From Coix lacryma-jobi var. lacryma-jobi (lineage: Eukaryota > Streptophyta > Magnoliopsida > Poales > Poaceae), in NCBI GenBank assembly GCA_009763385.1, contig CM019824.1:33052446-33116445 (forward strand): DNA of 64,000 bases, given 5' to 3'. The position numbers were made by a program, and so were the translations under genes. Below, piece after piece: positions 57,401-64,000 of this stretch (within the stretch, counting starts at the first letter, position 1; every line of letters starts with the position of its first letter). The notes beneath the pieces were generated by a model. It had not been told where the DNA came from. It saw nothing but the letters and a program-made list of their open reading frames with translations, and did not search any database.

Positions 57401-58825
57401 TACATGAATATTTGCACCTGTATCAACCCACCACTCAGGTGAGAAACAAACTGAAAATGCAGATAAATTACCATACCCAGAAGTGCCTGCATCTCTCTCA
57501 ATGGTGTTGACTGTCTTCGGTGGAGGCTTCCACTTAGCCTCAGGACACTCCCTAGAGAAATGCCCTGGCTTCCCACAAGTGAAGCAGTTCATCTTTTCCT
57601 TGTCAAACCCCATTTTTTTGTTGTTACCTTTCTTGAAGGAGGTAGTGGATTTATGCTTAAGCTCCTGCTGAAACTTCTTCTTTTTCTGTGGCTTTGGACG
57701 AAACTTCTGCACCACATGTGCACTAGTAGTCGCCTCACCAGCCCCGACCTTGCCTTTTCCCTTGACATCTTTCGCTCTTGCCTTGTCCTCAACATCAAGA
57801 GTGTCAATCAGCTCAGCAATGCTAAACTGCTGCCTCTTGTGCTTCAAGGTAGTAGCAAAATCAGTCCAGGAAGGTGGCAGTTTTGCAATTATGCAACCTG
57901 TCATAAACCTGTCAGGAAGAGGACAGCCGTACAGCTCCAACTCCTTTACCAGTCCCTGTAACTCATGGGCCTGTTCGACTACAGGACCACTATCAGTCAT
58001 CTTGTAGTCATGAAACTGCTCCATGATGTACAGCTCAGAACCGGCGTCAGAGAGACCGTAACGAGCCTCAAGAGCCTCCCACACAGCTCGGCCAGTCGGC
58101 AGTGGTATGTAAGCATCGACCAGAGAGTCGGCTATGATGCTTAGCAGTGCGGCCTTGCACATGGTATCAGCGTGCCCCCAAGCCTGCTCGTCCACTTCGA
58201 ACATCGCATTAGCAGGTTGGTCATTGAGCACATGATCACAACGCATGGCCGACAACCACAGGATGGCCTTCTCACGCCACCTCTTGTAGTGAGTGCCCTC
58301 AAACGGCGTCGGTTTCAACATGCCCGCAAAACCAATCGAGGAAAATGGCCTAAAGTCACGTTTTTGGATTGTTACAAATTTAAGCAAATTCATGTTTAAT
58401 TTAATCCATAAAAAGGATGTAACCAAGAACAATATGACGTCATTCAAAAGCTTGTTCAGATTAAACATCATATATATATAATACACGCTAACCAACATGG
58501 TGTGATAGCAATTTCCATTGAAACAAAGTATGTCTACCATATTGTTAACGCTAACCAACAAGGTTGTGATTTGGATGACAAAAATAACAAGAGATTTAGA
58601 AAGATCATACCCTGCGGCAGAGCCGAAAGCACCGTTAAGCGACATGGTACTTGGTCGATGTAGTCGTCCCGCTCGTTGCAGTGCCGATAGGAAGCAGTGC
58701 AGTCCTTGTCGCCGTCGCCGGGAAGAAGACGTACAGCTTGTATTGCCGGGAAGAAGATGTTCACGATCGTCGTGAGAGGGAGTGGACGGAGAGAAGCAGC
58801 GAGTAGTCGTGCCGCCGATGGACAC
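54410..58825 (-). pseudogene. Copia Gag-Pol polyprotein, near-intact, single in-frame stop in RNase H
   Basis: An open frame of 1327 codons from ATG 58825, inside the 5' LTR, to a TAG at 54842-54844; the same frame goes on to a stop at 54410-54412. Gag proper begins near residue 165 (MLKPTPFEGTHYKRW). CCHC knuckle near 413-426 (CFTCGKPGHFSREC), protease VDTGAN near 465, integrase HHCC and DDE core about 590-800 (PYSPQSNGIAERKNRT), RT with YVDD near 1155, RNase H after. The first 160 residues are LTR-encoded and include hydrophobic stretches; they are unlikely to be normal Gag. An alternative start at 58645 with splicing of 58610-58350 also reaches Gag in frame. The stop at 54842 would truncate RNase H. 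Lineage within Copia not decided. Confidence 0.85.
58350..58610 (-). other. Potential in-frame intron spanning the 5' LTR end and leader
   Basis: Donor GCAGG|GTATGATC and acceptor GACTTTAG|GCC. The length is 261 nt, divisible by three, with no stop in the frame, so retained and spliced forms both lead into Gag. This is seen in sequence; splicing itself is inferred. Confidence 0.35.
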
Positions 58826-59366
58826 TCCCCAAAAACGTGATTGTCGTCCTCACCCGAGCAGGTGAACCCAGTGGACGGAGACGTTCCGGAGGCCTACTCT
58901 TCCATCGCCTGTGCGTGCAAGCTTTGGAACGGGAAAGCTATTGAAACAGCAAGAACTTTGGTTGTCTGATTTCCTTTTCAGCCTATGAACCGGTGAAGGA
59001 ACTGGGAATATATATCCCCCATGCCAGCGTAGAAGACAAACAGGTTCAAGAAGATCAAGAGACAGCTGAGCACTCAGTGTAAATAAAAACTCTTGTATTC
59101 ACTTGTTAATTATTCTATGGAAACTGAAAGTAACTCACGTACTAAAGAATCCATTATTGACAAGATGAAATACAATTGCTCATTGCTTGCCTGCATGTCT
59201 TTACGTTGCTTGCCTGCCCATCCAGCGGAAATGGCCAGCCCAAACCTCGGTTATGCATGCGTGCATGTGGCAATTATGGCAATAAACCAATGATATTACT
59301 TCCTTATAAATCATAGAGTTTTATTATTTAACATATTAAATGGTCTTAACCCTTAATATATCAACA
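58370..59366 (-). repeat. 5' LTR of the young Copia element
   Basis: 997 bp. TATA-like ATATATAT at 59007-59015 precedes the LTR-borne ATGs at 58825 and 58645. Followed on the right by AGTTA. Confidence 0.9.
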
Positions 59367-60240
59367 AGTTATACACACTGTACCTGCAGAACGGATTTGG
59401 AATCAAAACGCTGAAACGCTAAGAGTTTGCAGCGGGCACGTTGTTGGCGGGCACAGAGGTCGGCAAAACCAGCATCGCGACAATTAACGTCACCAAACTC
59501 CGGAGGCCTCCCTGCGCGAAGTCCATGCGCGAACGAGGAGATGCTCGAATAGGCACCGATCTGAGCCCAGCAGACACAACCGCGTACTCCGGAACGCTAA
59601 CAGCCTGCGGAATCGAAACACTGGAACACTAAGACCGAATCGAAGAGACCCAAAGGCGGCATTCTGGTACACAGAATCAGGGAAACGAAAGGCACAGAAG
59701 AATGAATGTACCTGCAGAATGGAGGCCCGAGGATGAGGCCGAAACCCTAAGAGTTCTTGCTTCCGACGCTGTCGGCAGGTACAGAGGCCCGCAAATACAG
59801 CGCCGCGGCGACGCGCTGGAGTTCCCGATGGCGGCGCGCGCAAAGGCCGGACGCGAATGAGATGGCCCTCATGTGGCCGCCGCCTCCGACGTGAAACCTG
59901 ACCGGCGCCGCCGATCTGAAACCTGGAAACCCAGCCGCGGAACTCAGAGCGCACAGATTAGACGGCAGTCGACGGCGGCGGCATCCCGTAGACGAAAATT
60001 GCAGCACCGATAGGTGGGAGACGGCGGAGGATGCACGGAGGACCTAGGGCGAGAAAAGGAGCGGCGAGGCAGAGGAACGGGGAGGTATCGCAAAAGGAAT
60101 GACGAACAGGCCGATCGGGGAGAAGCCGAGGCCGCGAAAAGTCGATCGGGGAGAAGCCGAGGAAAGGGAAAGAAAGCCGAAGCGCTTATATCAGAAGAGA
60201 AACACAAGAAGCTGGTCTAAGAATCTAATAAACAACTCCA
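59367..60240 (-). other. Exon-like, GC-rich segments of a possible minus-strand host gene (5' part)
   Basis: Reading leftward: a TATA-like GATATAAGCG near 60186-60195, a C/T-rich leader, short frames, and two splice-donor-like sites of the same wording (TTCTGCAG|GTACA at 59714-59715 and 59384-59383). The two segments before these donors resemble each other (CCTCTGT..CTCTTAG..TTCTGCAG), suggesting an internal duplication of about 320 bp. No long frame is convincing, so a leader or non-coding transcript is possible. The Copia insertion point is 17 bases inside the intron after the second donor. Confidence 0.35.
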
Positions 60241-60893
60241 AACCAACGCAGAATCGGAATCCGTGAATGCACGCAAGGAAATCACAGCGGTCGAAAAACT
60301 GATCCAAAGGCGTTGAGCTTTGCGGCCGACGTGGACTGCGCTTCTGACGGAGAAGCAAGCCCCCCTTGTTCGGGTTAATTCCATTTCTCAGCAGCCAGGG
60401 TGAGTGGGCTGGTTTGCATCAGTCGGACCAGACTGAAGCCTCGGTCTAGCCAACCAATCTGAATCAGCATAGACATGCATGCGAGGGGTCAGGTCCAGCG
60501 TCCAGGTTTCTTCACTGAACCAATCACGCCCATGCCGAGAGTGCCGAGTGGTTGCCATATTGTAAACCTTGACGTTTCAGAGAGCGACATGGTCTCCAAA
60601 ATATCACTTTGACCATTTATTTCTTTAAAAATATTTATTGGAAAGTGGTATATGTATATTTTTATGAAAGTACTTTTCAAGACAAATTTATTTATATGAT
60701 TTTTACATCTCTAAACTCAATAATTTAAAAGCTATTTATGATTTATATTACCAATGTTTGACTCAAACCTTATCTAAAATGTCATCTTTTTCAATATGGA
60801 GGCAGTACTAGCAGACAGACAAGTCGGGTTGTTAAACGGAGGCATACTGATGAAGTGACAAGCTGATGCTTAAAGTAGAGTACTAGTAGTGTA
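60241..60893. other. Intergenic DNA with a degenerate Stowaway-like right end
   Basis: 60590-60810 is AT-rich and ends ATGGAGGCAGTAC, resembling an eroded Stowaway terminus; the left end is not recognisable. No gene seen. Confidence 0.35.
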
Positions 60894-61149
60894 CTCCCTC
60901 GTCCACGAATAAATAAATTTCTAGAGTTGTCCTAAGTCAAACTTTTTAAACTTTGACCGAATTTTTAGAAAAAACTATCAAGATTTATAATCTCAAATTC
61001 GTATCATTAGATATACCATAGAGTATATTTTCGTAATGTGTTTATTTTATATCATAGATGTTATTACTCTTTTCTATAAAGTTAGTCAAAGTTTAAAAAG
61101 TTTGACTGACACGAATTCTAGGAATTGATTCTTTGGTGGACAGAGGGAG
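60894..61149. mobile_element. Stowaway MITE, 256 bp
   Basis: CTCCCTCGTCC at left, GGACAGAGGGAG at right, flanked by TA (60892-60893, 61150-61151). Interior shares AAACTTTGACC and GACTGACACGAATT words with the copy at 50071. Confidence 0.9.
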
Positions 61150-61230
61150 TAGTACAGTAACAACGCACACCGTGAAAAGTTGGTGTTTATCAACCATACT
61201 TCGAATTATTCTCTCTTAAAAAACACTATT

Positions 61231-61350
61231 AAAATAGAAATTAGTACAAAATAAGTTTAAGCTGTGTTCAAAATAAGTTGCACACTATTAAAATAACTGA
61301 AATTAGTACAAAATAAGTTTAGGCTGTGTTCAAAATAAGTTGCATGCATA
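61231..61350 (+). repeat. 62-bp tandem duplication
   Basis: GAAATTAGTACAAAATAAGT and GCTGTGTTCAAAATAAGTTG recur with a 62-base spacing (61237 and 61299). Confidence 0.8.
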
Positions 61351-61541
61351 TTGTTATTTGACAAACTTTGTCCAAACATAAACTAATTAGGCTCAAAAGA
61401 TTCGTCTCGACATGTATATATCGAAAGTACAATTAGTTATTTTTTACCAACATTTAATGCTCCATGCATGCATCTAAAGATTGATATGACGAGGAATCTG
61501 GAAATTTTTTTTGGAAATTTTGGGAACTAAAGAGGGCGTTA
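61351..61541. mobile_element. Tourist-like MITE remnant, same family as 49754-49983
   Basis: Shares TTATTTGACAAACTTTGTCC, GATTCGTCTCGACAT and GCTCCATGCATGC with that copy. The left terminus is lost; the right ends near GGGAACTAAAGAGGGCG. Confidence 0.65.
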
Positions 61542-63750
61542 AGCGAATAGAACCAAAGTTTTAGAAGTCAGAAGTACTAGCATTGGGACCATTGGGGCAC
61601 CTATGTAGCTGTCGCTGTATACATGTTATTTGGCTATGCAAGGCGAATGATACAGTCTAGACTTAGAAATCATAATATTATTTTTATACTTAACAACTTA
61701 TGTGGATTCTGCATAAAAAAAATATAATCTCTTTTGTGTAAAAAAAACACTTAGGCCGTGTTTTGTTCCGTGAGGGCGTCGCATTTGAGCGGTTTGAGTA
61801 GAAAAATCCCTCTGAATGGTCAGTAGCGACCGCACGTTTGACGACTGCACCTAACGCGAATCACAACAAAATGAATTGCATGTTTGGATATCGCGAACGA
61901 GGGTTTCGAGTTGTGGTCGCTCATCGTGGTCGCACGACGGCGAGTTGTGAAACCAAACCAGCCCCTACTCATGTTGGTTCGTAACTCTATTTGCAACTCT
62001 ATCCCTTTGAGGTTCGTCCAGGCTCCGTTTAATCTCTGGGTCCGCCACTGTTCTTAATTACTTACAATTTATTCTTCCCACATCAGATGGACTGAAAAAA
62101 AAATTCACGGGTTCCTCCCGAACACCGTAGCAAAGCTCCTAAGTTCAACGTAATACATGCATGCAGTCGTGCTCTTATAAAAAAACAAATATGAGTATAT
62201 ATGACACATTCATGAGCCAATGCAAGAAAGCAGCGACACACATCAGAGGACTGACAGACATGACAAAATTGCACTGCGTTTTTATTCATTTATCTCCCAT
62301 TGCTCATACGCAACTCCTACGTACATAGGGATTATACTCCGTACATTATTTCAAGTAAATATTAATTCGTTTTGGGGTGGCATATTAATTGGCACTCAAA
62401 TAGTAAGGAAGAGCAACGAGTTTGATTATGTACACAGCAATAGCACTGAGTCTCACCACGACCATGATATGGTCCCTGACAAGTAGTATAGATGCACTGT
62501 CCAGGTGCAGGTCTGCTCAAAAGAAACTGTCCAGGTGCAGGGACAATCTGGTGGTGATCATACATTTCATCCGTGACTGCTCGGCCTATTCTCCACACAG
62601 GAAAAGAAAATCTGTTCAGTATAAGTACGTCATGAATAATCTATGCATTCATCAGTGTCCTCTTGGTTAATCTTACAAGAAACAAAAATTAATAGTTCTA
62701 GAAATACGTATTTTCGGAAGAATGAGAGAAAAATAACAAGTAGTGAGCACTGGAAGACATTGGAAGCGACATTTTTGTCTATTTCACTTACATTCTGCAT
62801 GAATGAAAAAGCATCCGAGGAGGAGGAGGAGGAGTAGCAACGAAAGAAACACTACTGGTACATCATTGTGCAGTGTGTGTTTCTCCATGCTCTAAAGAAT
62901 GGATGCTTCGTCTTGTATGTTCTTGGCAGATGTGTTTTGCTCGAATGTGATATATTAATCCATGAATTGTTCGTATAAGTAGACTCTACGGATGCATGAT
63001 ATTGAGCAAAAATTGATCACTGCCAGGAAAATCATGAATACTGTCCTTTTAAACTTAATGGAGGAGCCATGCTGCCAAAATAATTCATTAATCTTATTAT
63101 GGATCGAATTCCTTGATCCAATTTAGTTTGACACTTGTCAAGGCATTACTGATACTAGAAAATTTGATATTTAAGCATGAGTCAATTACTGCCAGAATAT
63201 AATAGTTAGTCTTTACTGGGCTAATCAATTTCCCCTTCTCTTGGCACAATCAATCATCTTTAACATTCCAGCAAAATTGGCTGGATCTATTTAGGCATCT
63301 TAAAAATTGTAACTACTCCCTCCGGTCCGGCATTTGCTTGCCTGGATATAGCTCATCCAGACTCTGCGGATGCAACTTGACGATGATTGGTAGCCTGAAC
63401 CGATCATTATTGGGCCAGACTCATGTGGTGCAAGAAGGCTCTCCCAGCCAGGCTTGGCACATACGAGAAAAATGGGCGTTCCAGCGCGGCCTGGTTCGAG
63501 CGAGCACAGCGGGCGCGGCAAAGGCATGAAACGCGTACAAATTGTCGTTGTCCATCCGCATATGCAAGCAACCAATCGTCATCTCCCTTCAACCTGGCCC
63601 GAGCCCATCAACCAATCAAGCGTGCATACATGCTGCGTCGGGCCTGGCCAATCGGAGCCTGGGCTTCCTCATGGGAGCTAGGTTCATGACAAAAACAAAC
63701 CAAACACCCCACGTAGGGAAACTACTTGCAGCTAAGGTCAATCTCGCTAA
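61542..63750. other. Intergenic DNA, no gene or RNA recognised
   Basis: AT-rich with a single Stowaway-like end near 63316 (CTCCCTCCGGTCC) without partner, a GC patch at 61770-61965 and another at 63380-63680. Open frames are short and overlap on both strands. Confidence 0.4.
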
Positions 63751-63997
63751 GGTCAATCTCAATGGTGAGTTTCATTTTGTTATTTCTATGACTGTCATGT
63801 TTTATGAAATAAAATGAAATTTGAAAAGTTTCATAGACATTAAATTCTATGACTCATAGAGAGTTGGTATTCGTGTCAAGAGAGTTTCATCTAGATGAAA
63901 CTCATTTCTTCTCTCTCTTCTTAAATACAATGTCATGTCATAAAAACGCTTATGTAGCAGCATATTTAATGCAAATAAAACCCTATTGAGATTAGCC
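63751..63997. mobile_element. Tourist-like MITE, 247 bp
   Basis: Ends GGTCAATCTCAATGG and CCTATTGAGATTAGCC are imperfect inverted repeats, flanked by TAA (63748-63750, 63998-64000). A 15-bp word GCTAAGGTCAATCTC is doubled at the left end. Confidence 0.75.
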
Positions 63998-64000
63998 TAA

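Larger units (their letters stand above)
52860..59366 (-). mobile_element. Young Copia element, minus orientation, 6.5 kb
   Basis: Target duplication AGTTA at 52855-52859 and 59367-59371. LTRs 52860-53858 and 58370-59366 differ by about four substitutions and one 2-bp TA indel. Gag-pol is one long frame from the right LTR, interrupted only once. The purine tract GGTGGGGAT (minus strand) abuts the left, 3' LTR. No TGGTATCAGAGC primer site follows the 5' LTR. Confidence 0.95.

Noticed and set aside
63316..63330. Third Stowaway MITE
   Set aside because: Only one CTCCCTCCGGTCC end is present with no partner within 500 bp, so no element can be delimited.
1..64000. tRNA, rRNA or snoRNA genes
   Set aside because: No cloverleaf, A/B-box pairs in order, or rRNA wording recognised; the tRNA-like words are retroelement primer sites only.

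Overview
The window is nuclear DNA of a grass, probably a panicoid such as a maize/sorghum/sugarcane relative. The evidence is TA-flanked Stowaway and TAA/TTA-flanked Tourist MITEs, two Sirevirus-type Copia elements, a Tat-type Ty3 element with an antisense gene, CACTA ends with TTTGCCGAGTG motifs, and a GC-rich cytochrome P450 with one short GT-AG intron. The species call is inference. Most of the 64 kb is transposable elements; I see one intact host gene and one weaker host-gene candidate.

Layout. 1-4882: 3' part of a Tat-lineage Ty3/gypsy element that enters from the left. It carries a spliced gene on the opposite strand (135-3671) with its own TATA box, then a 741-bp LTR. 4883-7627: a Tourist MITE, a truncated CACTA and unassigned AT-rich DNA. 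7628-9344 (minus): a complete two-exon CYP93-like P450 of 544 aa. About 10.4-47.5 kb: a Helitron-like element filled with a GTGCTCGAGGGG-type minisatellite. A Tekay-like Ty3 element (11091-45299, TSD GTGCC, 3.4-kb LTRs) sits inside it. That element was then invaded by an Athila element (from 19399) and three others: a Sirevirus fragment (to 25564), a complete minus-strand Sirevirus (26378-38146, TSD CCCAA) and a gag-protease-only Ty3 element (39495-44415, TSD AGCCC). The last three lie in its 3' LTR, which is therefore in three pieces. 47.6-50.4 kb: CACTA remnant, Tourist-like and Stowaway MITEs. 50.7-60.2 kb (minus): exon-like segments of a possible host gene, interrupted by a very young Copia element (52860-59366, TSD AGTTA). 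60.2-64 kb: MITEs and unassigned DNA.

How the parts relate. Exact target-site duplications give a relative order of insertion: Helitron, then Tekay, then the elements in its LTR and body, with the 52.9-kb Copia youngest by LTR identity. The older polyproteins are broken, mostly by stops that look like C-to-T changes.

The most unusual observations are: (a) the antisense gene in the Tat element, whose predicted N-terminus nearly copies the histone H3 tail; (b) a six-unit hairpin array with covarying arms in both LTRs of the minus-strand Sirevirus; (c) a Copia LTR with an in-frame start exon and a potential 261-nt intron divisible by three and free of stops; (d) the Helitron minisatellite with higher-order structure; and (e) a fusion of Athila gag with Sirevirus RNase H.
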